64,000 bases of DNA from Candidatus Enterococcus murrayae (GCF_017315985.1 NZ_JAFLVR010000035.1:1-64000); one strand, 5' to 3'; counted from the first letter of the stretch, positions 16,434 to 25,528 are shown. Notes: generated by a model not told the origin, from the sequence alone. Made by a program: numbers and translations.

Positions 16434-16470
16434 AAAAAACGCCATGACCGTATGTAGTCATGGCGTTTTC
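16434..16470. terminator. Bidirectional terminator between the 43-aa ORF and efp
   Basis: Perfect 12-bp stem (AAACGCCATGAC / GTCATGGCGTTT) with an 8-nt loop, flanked by A and T runs on both sides, so it can serve the plus-strand small ORF and minus-strand efp. Confidence 0.9.
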
Positions 16471-16472
16471 TA

Positions 16473-17036
16473 TTATTTATTCGCGCGTTTTTGGTACGTG
16501 CCTTCTTGTGTACTTACTTCCAATAATTCGCCCTCTTCAATGAAATCAGGGACGTTTACAACTAAGCCTGTTTCCATTGTTGCAGGTTTGCCTGAACCAG
16601 TAACTGTCGCACCTTTGATTGATGGTTGTGTTTCAACTACTCTCAAGACTACTGAAGATGGCAGCATCACGCCGATCACTTCATCGCCAAAGAATTGGAT
16701 TTTTACTTCCATGTTTTCAAGGATGAATTTCATTTCATCTGCGACTGTAGCTACAGGGATTTCATATTGTTCATATGTTTCCAAATCCATGAAGATTGCA
16801 ATATCGTCTTGGCTGTACAAATATTGAACAGGCTTTGTATCGATCATTGCTTTTTCAAATTTTTCATCTGGACGTAAAGTCGTGTCATAGGTTGAGCCTG
16901 AACGCACATCGCGCAGCTTCATACGCATAACAGTATTTCCCTTACCTGGTTTGTGGTGGCTGGCATCTAAAACTTTGATCAATTTTCCGTCTTGAACAAA
17001 AGTCATACCCGCACGTAAATCGCTTGCTGAAATCAT
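16473..17036 (-). CDS. efp: Translation elongation factor P
   Basis: EF-P, 187 aa, normal length. It rescues ribosomes stalled at polyproline. Three domains are present: KOW-like N-domain with the loop HHKPGKGN holding the modified lysine, the middle OB domain ([20 protein letters not shown] split across it) and the C-terminal OB domain ending with the signature region [30 protein letters not shown] precedes the ATG. It is transcribed alone. Confidence 0.97.
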   Translation of the reverse strand: MISASDLRAGMTFVQDGKLIKVLDASHHKPGKGNTVMRMKLRDVRSGSTYDTTLRPDEKFEKAMIDTKPVQYLYSQDDIAIFMDLETYEQYEIPVATVADEMKFILENMEVKIQFFGDEVIGVMLPSSVVLRVVETQPSIKGATVTGSGKPATMETGLVVNVPDFIEEGELLEVSTQEGTYQKRANK

Positions 17037-17124
17037 TATTAAGCACTCCTCTTCTACTATAAAATGAACCTTATTTATTGTAGCAAATAACCCTTGGACT
17101 TACTAGGGAAAATTATTTATCCGT

Positions 17125-17787
17125 CTATTTCGCTTCCTGTACCCGAAAGAATTTAAGCTTCGGTAATTGATTCAGTGTCATTTCTAAAGAAGGTCCCATC
17201 AACAGTAAGACGATCACTGTACCAAATCCGATGTGTCCACCTAATAAAAAACCCGTTAAAAAGATGACGGCATCTAATAGGATTCGAGCAACTTTTACCG
17301 AGCTCTTCAATGCTTTTTTTAATACAATCATCAAAGACTCGTAGGCTGCCGAGCCAGCATCTGCTAATAGATAAATGCCTGTTCCGACGCCGAAAACAAT
17401 CGATCCGGCAATGATAGCGTAATAACCCGTTCCGTTTGGAATCGTCTGCAGAACTCCAAGCCAGTCTAAACTATTCAGACAAAAGCCTAATCCAAAGCTA
17501 TTAATAAGACTGCCAATGCCGATCATCTTTCGATCATAGAAAAAGATAACAATTAAAACAATACCATTAAACAGCATGCTCACAGTCCCAAACTTCAGCG
17601 GTACATGCTGTAATATTCCCAATACTAGTGTGCTGATCGCATCAGCCCCTAGTCCACTGACAACGATTAAGCGAACACCGACAGCCGCGATAAAGGTTCC
17701 AATAATGGCAAAAAGTAACTGCTTTGCTATAGTTGGTTTGATCACTTTATTCCTCACTTTCATAAAATCGAAGTTCTCGTATTTCAA
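17125..17787 (-). CDS. YitT/YczE-family membrane protein
   Basis: Membrane protein of 220 aa with about five TM segments. The N-terminal TM region ...GTFIAAVGVRLIVVSGLGADAISTL matches YczE/YyaS/YitT proteins (xxxGxAl...aGLGadp...l). Function is unknown; B. subtilis YczE affects bacillaene and surfactin production. The start is uncertain, with no strong SD for the first ATG (17787) or the second at 17763. Confidence 0.85.
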   Translation of the reverse strand: MKYENFDFMKVRNKVIKPTIAKQLLFAIIGTFIAAVGVRLIVVSGLGADAISTLVLGILQHVPLKFGTVSMLFNGIVLIVIFFYDRKMIGIGSLINSFGLGFCLNSLDWLGVLQTIPNGTGYYAIIAGSIVFGVGTGIYLLADAGSAAYESLMIVLKKALKSSVKVARILLDAVIFLTGFLLGGHIGFGTVIVLLLMGPSLEMTLNQLPKLKFFRVQEAK

Positions 17788-17820
17788 TTCTAGTAAACTG
17801 TTTTACTTCAAAAATTTACA

Positions 17821-17865
17821 TCAAACAAAAGGCAAGGCACCAAACAAATAATTTGTCTGGTGCCT
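17821..17865 (-). terminator. Terminator of the HD-domain gene
   Basis: Minus-strand stem AGGCACCA / TGGTGCCT with a 15-nt loop, followed by a T-rich stretch, 13 bp after the stop codon. Confidence 0.8.
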
Positions 17866-17877
17866 GGATAGTTTTTG

Positions 17878-18375
17878 TTAATTCCATTCTTTCTTTAAGC
17901 GTGCTTTGTAGGAGTTGAATCTGTCTACTAAAGGCACGGCCGCTTCTTTAATGGCGCAGTACTTGTCGACCATCGTTACGATGTAGCCTTCCTTATATTT
18001 AGGAGGAGTAATGGTTGCGCCCCACATATGCTTAATAATAATGTCACGCTCAAGGTCAGACAATTCGGTGATTTTTTCTGCATTCTTCACAGCAATTCGT
18101 GGATGCATATAGGCATGGGAGCCCTCATCGAATTTCGTTGTCCGCCAGTCATAATAAAACAAATCATGTAACAAGCCTGCACGAGCAGTAGCTCTAGCAT
18201 CGCCGTTAAATTGTTTTGCTAATTTGTAGCTATTATAAGAAACACTGATAGAGTGTTCCAAACGTGTTGAATTCATATGTTGAGTGTAATTTGCTAATCT
18301 TTGAACTTCCTCGGTAGCTAATAAATCTTCAATATAAGAAACGTATTCTTCATCGTCACGCCAGTTTTCGGTCAT
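17878..18375 (-). CDS. HD-domain hydrolase
   Basis: HD-superfamily protein of 165 aa. Metal ligands are suggested by RLEHSISVSYNSY, GLLHDLFYYDW (the HD pair), the histidine of the AYMHP segment and DKYCAIKE. The start at 18375 is set by SD AAAGGGG 12 bp upstream; the upstream in-frame ATG overlaps that SD. HD proteins of this size act as nucleotidases or phosphodiesterases; the substrate is unknown. Confidence 0.85.
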   Translation of the reverse strand: MTENWRDDEEYVSYIEDLLATEEVQRLANYTQHMNSTRLEHSISVSYNSYKLAKQFNGDARATARAGLLHDLFYYDWRTTKFDEGSHAYMHPRIAVKNAEKITELSDLERDIIIKHMWGATITPPKYKEGYIVTMVDKYCAIKEAAVPLVDRFNSYKARLKKEWN

Positions 18376-18505
18376 GGATATAAAGCCCCTTTTCATTTGT
18401 CTCTGTGGCTCATTATAGCACGGTGAGGAAACCTTGAATAGGCTTCCACGAGTTTGTGAATAAAGTTTAACAGTTCCTTAATAACAGTTACAAATTTGTG
18501 AATTT

Positions 18506-19267
18506 TTACTTAAGTAAGTGGAACATTAGCACTCCAGCAGCGATTGCGACATTCAGAGACTCGGCTTGACCTTTGATCGTAATGTATAGATTCTGATCCG
18601 TCATCGCTAATAATTCTGATGACATACCTTGTCCCTCATTTCCCATCACTAAAGCAAAATCCGTCATTTTCTCGACCGCAAGATACTCCTTCGCTTCCTT
18701 ATCCAACGCAGTTCCCAGCACTGGACTGCCGGCTTGTTGAAATTGCGGAATGAGCGCTGAAAGCTCCCCATTTTGGACAGACAAATGATAAAGACTGCCC
18801 TGCGTGCTGCGTAAAGTCTTGGGATTGTATAAATCCGCACTGCCTTGGCCTAAGATAACACCAGAAAAGCCGGCCGCATCCGCAGTACGAATCATTGTAC
18901 CGACATTGCCGGGGTCCTGCACATTATCCAGCAGTAACCAAGCTCCGGAAAAATCGCTGCTCACTTCCTGCGGCATCTCCGCCACCGCGATTATACCCTG
19001 CGGCGTCGGCTGGCTTGCCAACACTTTTAAAACCTCATCAGAAACTAAATAGTAATCCGACAGATTTTCTTCGATCCATTCCGACCATTCGTTCAACCCT
19101 CGTTGATTGATAAAGACTTCCTTCAACGCCACATTAGCGGCCTTCGCTTCTTGGATTAGATGAAACCCTTCTAAGAGATAGGTTTGCGTCTGCTGCCGAT
19201 ATTTTTTCTGCTGTAATTTTTTTGTTTCTTTGATCAATGTATTTTTACTCGATTGAATCTCTTTCAA
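18506..19267 (-). CDS. TrmH/SpoU-family RNA 2'-O-methyltransferase
   Basis: SPOUT-class SAM-dependent methyltransferase of 253 aa, related to B. subtilis YsgA and to RlmB. Residues 1-100 form the substrate-binding domain, starting with the EIQSSKNTLIKETKKL stretch typical of YsgA-type proteins. The catalytic domain shows the three SpoU motifs: NVGTMIRTADAAGFSG, ALVMGNEGQGMS and ESLNVAIAAGVLMF, which shape the trefoil knot binding SAM. The probable target is 23S rRNA or a tRNA. Confidence 0.92.
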   Translation of the reverse strand: MKEIQSSKNTLIKETKKLQQKKYRQQTQTYLLEGFHLIQEAKAANVALKEVFINQRGLNEWSEWIEENLSDYYLVSDEVLKVLASQPTPQGIIAVAEMPQEVSSDFSGAWLLLDNVQDPGNVGTMIRTADAAGFSGVILGQGSADLYNPKTLRSTQGSLYHLSVQNGELSALIPQFQQAGSPVLGTALDKEAKEYLAVEKMTDFALVMGNEGQGMSSELLAMTDQNLYITIKGQAESLNVAIAAGVLMFHLLK

Positions 19268-19325
19268 AATGTCTGCCTCACTTATTTTTAGGTATTATTT
19301 TCTATACGAGATAGCTTCGTCTGTC

Positions 19326-19372
19326 ATTATAGCACGCGAATTCTTGTATCAACCAGAAAAAGTCGTTATCAT
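19326..19372. promoter_or_regulatory. Divergent promoters of the rRNA methylase gene and acyP
   Basis: Minus strand: extended -10 TGCTATAAT (TATAAT at 19331-19326) for the methylase gene. Plus strand: -35 TTGTAT (19344-19349), 17 bp, -10 TATCAT (19367-19372) for acyP. The two promoters lie almost back to back. Confidence 0.7.
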
Positions 19373-19407
19373 AGATAATAAGAGAAAAATAATTAGGAGG
19401 TTTTCTT

Positions 19408-19680
19408 ATGAAGATGTACTTAAATGTTACTGGACGTGTTCAAGGCGTCGGTTTTCGCTATACTACCTATCAAATAGCCGTCGAGATCGGATTGACCGGC
19501 ACCGTGAAAAATGAGGACGATGGCAGTGTGACCATTGAAGCGATCGGGACAAAAGAACAGCTCGCGGAATTTCTTGAAAAAATCAAAAAGCCGCAAAATC
19601 CATTTGCCAAAGTGAATCACATTGAACATTATGAAGACCCTACCATCAAAGATTACGATCAATTCAATGTCGTCTATTAA
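19408..19680 (+). CDS. acyP: Acylphosphatase
   Basis: Acylphosphatase, 90 aa, hydrolysing carboxyl-phosphate bonds such as that of 1,3-bisphosphoglycerate or acetyl phosphate. The signature GRVQGVGFRYTT holds the catalytic arginine and GTVKNEDDGSV the catalytic asparagine. SD TTAGGAGG is strong. It lies about 105 bp upstream of yidC, an arrangement common in lactobacilli and enterococci, though the two have separate promoter-like sequences. Confidence 0.96.
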   Translation: MKMYLNVTGRVQGVGFRYTTYQIAVEIGLTGTVKNEDDGSVTIEAIGTKEQLAEFLEKIKKPQNPFAKVNHIEHYEDPTIKDYDQFNVVY

Positions 19681-19784
19681 AAATAAGACAAGGTTGGCTG
19701 ATTTCCCGGAATTAGATTGAAAAGCCTTGAGTTATCTAGTATAGTATTTCCTGTATAAATTTTTATTAGCAGAGGAAGAAATAA

Positions 19785-20717
19785 ATGACAAAATTTAAAA
19801 ATTGGCTACTAGGCTCCGGCCTTTTGGGTGTTCTTTTACTCCTTTCGGGCTGTGTTCGCTCAAACAGTGATGGTACCCCAGATACATCCGGTCTTGTTTA
19901 CCGCATGCTGGTTGTTCCATTAGAGAACTTCCTAAATTGGATGGTGAATAATTTCAACTGGTCATATGGCCTAGCGATCATCGTCTTGACGATCATCGTT
20001 CGTTTGATCATCTTGCCGCTAGGAATCCACCAATCGAAGAAATCGTTGATCCAATCAGAAAAAATGCAATCGATCAAACCGCAAATCGATGCGGCACAAG
20101 CAAAAGTAAAACAAGCAACGACGCAAGAAGAGCAAATGGAAGCTCAGCGTGAAATGCAAGCTGTCTACAAGGAAAACAATGTCAGCATGATGGGCGGCAT
20201 GGGTTGTCTGCCTTTACTGATCCAAATGCCGATCTTCTCAGCATTGTATTACACTGCTCGTTTTTCAGAAGGTATCCAGCATTCGACATTCTTAGGAATG
20301 GATATGGCGAAACCAAGTTATATTCTAGTAGTTGTCGTTGGTGTGGCTTACTTGCTGCAAGGGTACATTTCATTAATCGGTGTCCCTGAAGAACAGAAGA
20401 AAACGATGCGCAGTATGATGATCGCTTCTCCATTGATGATCGTCTTCATGTCATTCACTTCACCTGCTGGAGTGGCACTTTACTGGGTTGTCGGTGGTAT
20501 CTTTAGTTGCCTTCAAACCTTTATCACCAACGTCTTGATGCGTCCTCGTATCAAAGCTCAGATCAAAGAGGAATTAAAGAAAAACCCGCCAAAACAGGTG
20601 GTTTCGAAGCCAATCAAAAAGGCTGAGCCGATTCAGCCAAAGCAAGTCGCTCAACCAAAAAATAAAAACAACAAGAATGCTAACGGTCGAAATGCCGGCA
20701 AACAAAAACGGAACTAG
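19785..20717 (+). CDS. yidC: Membrane protein insertase YidC (YidC2 type)
   Basis: YidC/Oxa1/SpoIIIJ insertase, 310 aa, a lipoprotein with lipobox LSGC at about residue 23. Five TM segments are predicted, including the core NWSYGLAIIVLTIIVRLIILPL, in which the arginine is the catalytic groove residue. The C-terminal tail of about 60 residues is rich in K, R, N and Q (NPPKQVVSKPIKKAEP onward), as in streptococcal YidC2, which binds ribosomes through it. A separate yidC1 near rnpA is expected elsewhere in the genome. Confidence 0.95.
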   Translation: MTKFKNWLLGSGLLGVLLLLSGCVRSNSDGTPDTSGLVYRMLVVPLENFLNWMVNNFNWSYGLAIIVLTIIVRLIILPLGIHQSKKSLIQSEKMQSIKPQIDAAQAKVKQATTQEEQMEAQREMQAVYKENNVSMMGGMGCLPLLIQMPIFSALYYTARFSEGIQHSTFLGMDMAKPSYILVVVVGVAYLLQGYISLIGVPEEQKKTMRSMMIASPLMIVFMSFTSPAGVALYWVVGGIFSCLQTFITNVLMRPRIKAQIKEELKKNPPKQVVSKPIKKAEPIQPKQVAQPKNKNNKNANGRNAGKQKRN

Positions 20718-20718
20718 C

Positions 20719-20762
20719 AAAAATAAGAACCATCGCTTGCGAGCGATGGTTCTTATTTTTAT
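20719..20762. terminator. Bidirectional terminator between yidC and the ABC permease gene
   Basis: Long stem (AATAAGAACCATCGC / GCGATGGTTCTTATT) with a short loop, flanked by A and T runs, between converging genes. Confidence 0.92.
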
Positions 20763-20764
20763 TC

Positions 20765-21964
20765 TTATCTCAAAATATCAATCAAATCTTTCTTAGCAGC
20801 TTCAGAAGCCGGCATCACTGAAAATATCAGTCCGATCCCGCTAGACACTCCGACTGCCAAACAAACAGTAAACAAATCAACAGATACGGAGATTTTCATC
20901 GCACTGCCGATTGCATAGGCGACAAGCATTCCTAATAGGTAACCGATGATTCCTCCAACAAGAGTCAAAGTCATCCCTTCTAATAAGAACTGCATACGAA
21001 TCGCACCTCGTGTAGCTCCCAGCGCTCGGCGAATCCCGATCTCCTTTGTCCGTTCTGAAACAGAAATATACATCATGTTCATCACTCCGACACCCGCGAT
21101 AAATAATGAGATTCCCGCTACCGCACTAATGAATAGTGTGATACTGCTAAGTACTTCACTGATTCCATCGGTCATCATCGCCATATTCGAGACTTGATAT
21201 TCCCCTTGCTGACGCATAGCGCCTGCGGATTCCAGCTTCTTGATTGCTTTGTCCGCAACCTTGTTCAACTTGCTTCCATCTGCCAAGGTCAAGACCACCG
21301 CACTAGTATCCTGCTCATTTCCGAAGAAATGGATATACGTTTGGCGCGGCAGCAGGATTTTAGTCGAGCCTTCTGAAAACATCGTTTCCTCTGGTCCTGC
21401 TGGAAAAACCCCAATGATCGTAAAGACCTGCTTATCGAGTTCAAAGCCGCGCCCCACTGCTCCCTTAGCCGAACCATAAAGATCCTTTGCCAATGAGGCA
21501 TCAATCGTCACTACCTTGTTTTGGGTTTGGTTATCGTATGCACTGATGGCACGACCATGACTTACAGTGTCCCCATCCTTAGAAACGACGCCCACTCGAT
21601 AGTTCTTCGTTTTATCTTTTATTTTGATTTCTTTATAGATATAAGACAAATCATTTTTTGGATACGAAACAGACTCGACCCCTTCAACATTTTTCAGCAA
21701 ACTAAAGTCAGAGTCTTGAATCATATCAACATTCGAATAATATAGCGCATTGTTTCCAGGAATGAAATTGATATCGACTTCCAGCTTATCCGATTCTTCA
21801 GCAGTCAGGCTTTCGATCGTGTCGCGCTCAAAGCCGCGGCCAATCGATAAAATCGCGATTACTGCGGCGATACCGATAATGATCCCAAACATTGTTAGAG
21901 CACTACGTTTCTTATTCTTAAAAATCGAGCCCAATGATGAACGCCAATTTACATAGAACTTCAT
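20765..21964 (-). CDS. MacB/FtsX-type ABC transporter permease (YknZ-like)
   Basis: Permease of 399 aa with the MacB layout: an N-terminal TM helix (SALTMFGIIIGIAAVIAILSIG), a large extracellular domain of about 230 residues, then three TM helices in the FtsX domain (FISAVAGISLFIAGVGVMNMMYISVSERTKEIGIRRALGATR in parts: SLFIAGVGVMNMM, SERTKEIGIRRALGA). It overlaps the ATPase gene by 4 bp. With adaptor and ATPase it forms a YknXYZ-type tripartite exporter, implicated in peptide or toxin resistance. Confidence 0.94.
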   Translation of the reverse strand: MKFYVNWRSSLGSIFKNKKRSALTMFGIIIGIAAVIAILSIGRGFERDTIESLTAEESDKLEVDINFIPGNNALYYSNVDMIQDSDFSLLKNVEGVESVSYPKNDLSYIYKEIKIKDKTKNYRVGVVSKDGDTVSHGRAISAYDNQTQNKVVTIDASLAKDLYGSAKGAVGRGFELDKQVFTIIGVFPAGPEETMFSEGSTKILLPRQTYIHFFGNEQDTSAVVLTLADGSKLNKVADKAIKKLESAGAMRQQGEYQVSNMAMMTDGISEVLSSITLFISAVAGISLFIAGVGVMNMMYISVSERTKEIGIRRALGATRGAIRMQFLLEGMTLTLVGGIIGYLLGMLVAYAIGSAMKISVSVDLFTVCLAVGVSSGIGLIFSVMPASEAAKKDLIDILR

Positions 21965-22647
21965 TCTTCGATCACCGCCCTATCCTCAGTGATCGCACCA
22001 TCTCTGATTTTAACCAGACGTGTGCAATAGGGAACAACTTCTGGATCATGAGTGACTAGAAAGATTGTTGCGTGATCACGCCGATTCAACTCTTTAAACA
22101 GCTCCATGATCTCATTTGAAGTATGGGTATCCAAAGCACCGGTCGGTTCGTCAGCGATAATAAATTTCGGCTGGTTGATCAAGGCTCGAGCAATAGCGAC
22201 CCGCTGCTGCTGCCCGCCAGAAAGCTGACGTGGGTGTTTCTCTGCCTTATCCGCGATTCCGACCCGTTCCAAGGCTGACATGACTCTTTCTTTGGTTTGG
22301 TGAAAGCCGTAGCCATTATAGAGCAGCGGCAGCTCCACATTTTCATAAACGGTATAATTTTCGATCAGACTGAAATTCTGGAAGACGAAGCCTACCATCT
22401 CATTGCGCGTTTTTGATAAGCGATCATCCGTTGTAGTGACCAGATTCTCCTCCTCAAATAGATATTCTCCGTCAAATTTTGTATCGATGAAGCCCAACAG
22501 ATTGATCAGTGTTGATTTCCCTGAACCTGATGGTCCCATGACCGCGATCATTTCGCCGGCGTCGGCTTTTAGATTGATGTCCTTTAGCACATGCAGCGCT
22601 TCTTCATCGTTCCGATAATACTTGTTGATATTTTTTAGTTCGATCAT
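21961..22647 (-). CDS. MacB-type ABC transporter ATP-binding protein (YknY-like)
   Basis: ABC ATPase of 228 aa from the LolD/MacB group. Walker [10 protein letters not shown], signature [15 protein letters not shown], Walker [13 protein letters not shown] and the H-loop [10 protein letters not shown] are intact. It lies between the adaptor gene (adjacent, no gap) and the permease gene (4-bp overlap) and powers the exporter. Confidence 0.96.
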   Translation of the reverse strand: MIELKNINKYYRNDEEALHVLKDINLKADAGEMIAVMGPSGSGKSTLINLLGFIDTKFDGEYLFEEENLVTTTDDRLSKTRNEMVGFVFQNFSLIENYTVYENVELPLLYNGYGFHQTKERVMSALERVGIADKAEKHPRQLSGGQQQRVAIARALINQPKFIIADEPTGALDTHTSNEIMELFKELNRRDHATIFLVTHDPEVVPYCTRLVKIRDGAITEDRAVIEE

Positions 22648-23865
22648 TTAATCCACCGCCAATTCCTGACCGTCTCGTAATGATTTGTCAGGATTTGAAA
22701 TAATGCGGTCACCGTCTTTAAGACCATCCTTCAAAACAAAGTAATCGCCCTTATCTTCGGCCTGGATCGTCACTTCTCGAACTTTCCCCTTGCGGTAAGC
22801 AAAAACATAATGGGTATTGCCTGTTTTCATAACTGCTTTTTTGGGTATGCGGATCTCATTCAACGGCAGAACAACTTGTACGTTATAACCATATTGCAGT
22901 TCTTCCGTCGGTTTTACAATGAAGCTGTAATTCGAGACTGAGCTAGTCGCTGCGGCCCCTGCTGCTCCAGCTTGGCTGGCAGCATCGCCTGCTTGATCCG
23001 GTAATTTGTTCACATGGGTGATCGTGCCTGCGATCTCTTGGTTCGTCGTGATCGGTTTGATCGTCACTGCCGCATCTTGATGCACCTGCGGATAATCGTA
23101 TTCGGAGGCTTTTGCTTCGACGGTGATTTCATTACTGACAACTTTTACAACTGGTACTGAAGGGTCATTCTTGCCTTTTTCATTGATATAGGCGGTTCCC
23201 TTTGTCGCACTGGCAATTGTTGAAGTAACCTTCCCACGCATCTTATTAACACTTTGTGAAGCCGAGCTCAGCTCAACATTCGCCGTTTCCAATGCTTGTC
23301 TTGCTTGTACAACCGCATCACTGGCTGCATCTAGGCTGCTTTCATATTGAGTCTGCTCTTGTTTGTATTGTTCCTTTTTAGCAGCGCCCTCTTCAGTATT
23401 TTCATTTGTATTATTGTAATTCGTAATAGCTTCATTCAATTTTTGCTGCTCTTTGGCCTGCTTATCCTGTGCGATCGCCAATGATTCCTGTGCATTAGAG
23501 ACACCAAGATAGAGCTTATCTAAGTTCGTGCTTTGCTCCTCTGCCTGCTCTTGATATTCTGTATTGGTGTAGCTCAGCAGCATGGTTCCTGAATCCACAT
23601 CCTGTCCATCCTGAACATTGATTTCAGAAATTTTCCCCAATGTTTGATCCAAATAATAATCCTGTGTATGGGTCGCTTCCACGATCCCATTAAAGGTCAG
23701 TGGATCAGACTTTTTCAATGTAATTGTCTGAAATTGATTTTCCTTAACCGTATTGCTCTTCATTTGAGAGTAAGCGAAAGCGCCAATAAACAGCACTAAC
23801 GCGAGCACCCCCGCAATGATACTCCAACGGATCTTTTGCTTTTTCGTCATTTTTTTCTTTGTCAT
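22648..23865 (-). CDS. HlyD/MacA-family efflux adaptor (YknX-like)
   Basis: Adaptor of 405 aa. One N-terminal TM helix (IIAGVLALVLFIGAFAYSQM) is followed by a split lipoyl/biotinyl-like domain, a coiled-coil hairpin rich in Q, E, A and K (about residues 110-205), beta-barrel segments and a C-terminal membrane-proximal domain (AVMKTGNTHYVFAYRKGKVREV). Typical of the membrane-anchored adaptors that partner MacB-type ABC proteins in Gram-positives. The gap to the upstream membrane protein gene is only 3 bp. Confidence 0.93.
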   Translation of the reverse strand: MTKKKMTKKQKIRWSIIAGVLALVLFIGAFAYSQMKSNTVKENQFQTITLKKSDPLTFNGIVEATHTQDYYLDQTLGKISEINVQDGQDVDSGTMLLSYTNTEYQEQAEEQSTNLDKLYLGVSNAQESLAIAQDKQAKEQQKLNEAITNYNNTNENTEEGAAKKEQYKQEQTQYESSLDAASDAVVQARQALETANVELSSASQSVNKMRGKVTSTIASATKGTAYINEKGKNDPSVPVVKVVSNEITVEAKASEYDYPQVHQDAAVTIKPITTNQEIAGTITHVNKLPDQAGDAASQAGAAGAAATSSVSNYSFIVKPTEELQYGYNVQVVLPLNEIRIPKKAVMKTGNTHYVFAYRKGKVREVTIQAEDKGDYFVLKDGLKDGDRIISNPDKSLRDGQELAVD

Positions 23866-23868
23866 TTA

Positions 23869-24342
23869 TTACTCCTCTGGCTCTGCTTTAAATAAGTGAA
23901 CGATAACAAGAATCGCTGGAATCAAGAAAATCAACTGGACAATTAAAGCGATGATTGTCGTTGCTAATGATAGATTAATTCCTTCAAATTCCATTTTCGG
24001 CTGCATAATTAAGCCTATCGCTAAACTAAAAAGATTCCAACCAACGTTCACGTAGTAAGGCATCTTAATAGGTACAATGTCGTCTGCCAACTTCTTATTT
24101 GCCCTAAAATAGAAGACCAGCAAAGCAATCGATATTACTAAAGATAAAACTGAGATTATTTTTGTCAGTGGATTATTCATATAATCAAACATTTGTTGAG
24201 CAAGTGGTCCCATCATCTCGTAACTACTCATTTTAGGATTCAATGACTTTGGTAACCCTATCAAATTAGAAACAAGAGAAAGTAGCCCTAAAACGATTAA
24301 TACCAGATTCCACGTTTTTGCCTTTTTTATGTGCTTTTCCAT
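23869..24342 (-). CDS. Membrane protein of the ABC efflux operon, about four TM
   Basis: 157-aa membrane protein of unknown function with about four TM helices and short polar links. The start at 24342 is chosen because GGAG lies 7 bp upstream; an upstream in-frame ATG at 24369 has no good SD. It precedes the adaptor gene by 3 bp and is the first gene of the efflux operon. It occupies the place of YknW, the extra membrane protein of B. subtilis yknWXYZ, but I do not see the Yip1 fold, so only a positional analogy is proposed. Confidence 0.75.
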   Translation of the reverse strand: MEKHIKKAKTWNLVLIVLGLLSLVSNLIGLPKSLNPKMSSYEMMGPLAQQMFDYMNNPLTKIISVLSLVISIALLVFYFRANKKLADDIVPIKMPYYVNVGWNLFSLAIGLIMQPKMEFEGINLSLATTIIALIVQLIFLIPAILVIVHLFKAEPEE

Positions 24343-24414
24343 TTCATCACTCCATTCAACAATTTTCAATCATTTATGAAAATGCCGCAGCAACCCTAAG
24401 CAAACATTTCACAA

Positions 24415-24480
24415 ATTATTCCTCATTATACTACTAAGTTCCTCCTCTTTTGAAGAGTGATCCTAAAAATACGTATTTTT
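24415..24480 (-). promoter_or_regulatory. Putative efflux-operon promoter and palindrome
   Basis: Minus strand: TATAAT in TAGTATAATGAGG (about 24432-24427), with a weak -35. A perfect 16-bp palindrome AAAAATACGTATTTTT lies upstream at 24465-24480 and may be an operator. The region between the efflux operon and the next gene (24343-24526) holds no other feature. Confidence 0.45.
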
Positions 24481-24526
24481 GTCTTAAACGCACACAATCA
24501 CAATCCTTCGCTCGTTTGATGATTCT

Positions 24527-24958
24527 CTAGAATAATAGAGAAATAAGGAATGGAAATAAAATAAACGATAATATAATAAAAATGGGTATTAGCATATTTC
24601 TCATTTTTATCAGTCCAAAATAGTGACGACGAAGCGCATAACTAATCCCGATAATGGAACAATCAAATAGAAAGCTTTCCATATGCAGCGGGGTATTAGT
24701 AACAAGAGAGCGATTAACTGGACCTGGCGAGACAAAACCTCTCCACTCAGCAGGTAAATAAATCGACAAAATCAGCTGTGCCAAATTCACTACAAGAATA
24801 ATCAACATGCTTATTGCCAATGCCTCAATAACCGCTCTTCTTTCTAATTCATCGTATTGGTTGATTGTGACTAATACTTTTATCAACGAGAACATTCCGA
24901 CAAAGGAATATATCCCCAAAAACATAAAAATCGTAGTTATTATCAGTTCAACGATCAT
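24527..24958 (-). CDS. Small membrane protein, paralogue 3 of a tandem triplet
   Basis: 143-aa protein with four or five TM helices, unknown function. Shared layout of the triplet: TM1, a charged cytosolic segment (here NQYDELERRAVIEALAIS), a TM ending in a LILSI-like stretch, an extracellular loop with P and G, a TM (ESFLFDCSIIGISYALRR) with a following H/Q-YGLI motif, and a hydrophobic C-terminus. The start overlaps the stop of an upstream 23-codon ORF (ATGA). It is last of the three. Confidence 0.75.
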   Translation of the reverse strand: MIVELIITTIFMFLGIYSFVGMFSLIKVLVTINQYDELERRAVIEALAISMLIILVVNLAQLILSIYLPAEWRGFVSPGPVNRSLVTNTPLHMESFLFDCSIIGISYALRRHYFGLIKMRNMLIPIFIILSFILFPFLISLLF

Positions 24959-25026
24959 TTTACACCTCTTTTTAATAAGAATTTTTCACTGATGAGTCTC
25001 CAAAGATAAAAATTGACTATGTCCAT
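24955..25026 (-). CDS. Possible 23-aa peptide coupled to the third membrane protein
   Basis: Short ORF MDIVNFYLWRLISEKFLLK.. (23 aa) with SD GAGGG 6 bp before the ATG and a stop overlapping the next start (ATGA). It may be a leader that couples translation, or chance. Evidence is only SD and overlap. Confidence 0.3.
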   Translation of the reverse strand: MDIVNFYLWRLISEKFLLKRGVK

Positions 25027-25068
25027 TTCAATCCCTCAATATATTCATCCTTATTTATAATATTTTTT

Positions 25069-25500
25069 TCAAAAAAATGGTAAAAGTAAAAATAAAAAAA
25101 TGATTAGCATGGGCAAAAGATTTCTTACAAGAAAAGAACTTTTTGAAATTAAGCCATATTGAACTCTTCTAATGTTGTATACGACGGCGATCACCATGCA
25201 ATACAGCAAAAAGCTGTCAACATGATCAAACGCACCAAGAGTAAAGCGCACCATCGATTTTCCGCCAGAATAGATGACGGGCTGATAACCTGCTGGCTGG
25301 ACGATGGAAAGAATCAATTGAATAAGATGCAAGCTCAGTATGACCCCCATGCTGATCGACAATGTTTCAAAAAAGATTTTCTTCTGCAGCTCATCTGATC
25401 GATGAAACAGTACCACTCTCTTAATTAGTGAAAAAAATACCAATAAGGAATATCCTAACAAAGCAATCATCAGACAAAATGTAACTTTATCAAACATCAT
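25069..25500 (-). CDS. Small membrane protein, paralogue 2 of a tandem triplet
   Basis: 143-aa membrane protein similar in size and pattern to its two neighbours. Shared motifs: HRSDELQKKIFFETLSIS after TM1, LIQLILSIVQP at the end of TM2, DSFLLYCMVIAVVYNIRRVQYGLI, then a C-terminal TM (LLPMLIIFLFLLLPFF). The charged DEL...K..ET motif vaguely resembles the DERxxxI..KA segment of DUF2178-type membrane proteins; not verified. SD GGAGGGGAA precedes two adjacent ATGs. Confidence 0.75.
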   Translation of the reverse strand: MMFDKVTFCLMIALLGYSLLVFFSLIKRVVLFHRSDELQKKIFFETLSISMGVILSLHLIQLILSIVQPAGYQPVIYSGGKSMVRFTLGAFDHVDSFLLYCMVIAVVYNIRRVQYGLISKSSFLVRNLLPMLIIFLFLLLPFF

Positions 25501-25528
25501 TTCCCCTCCAACTCATTTTTCATTTTTA

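Noticed and set aside
16255-16461. 68-codon minus-strand ORF opposite the 43-aa peptide
   Set aside because: It runs through the bidirectional terminator stem and has no SD; it is a shadow of the plus-strand ORF.
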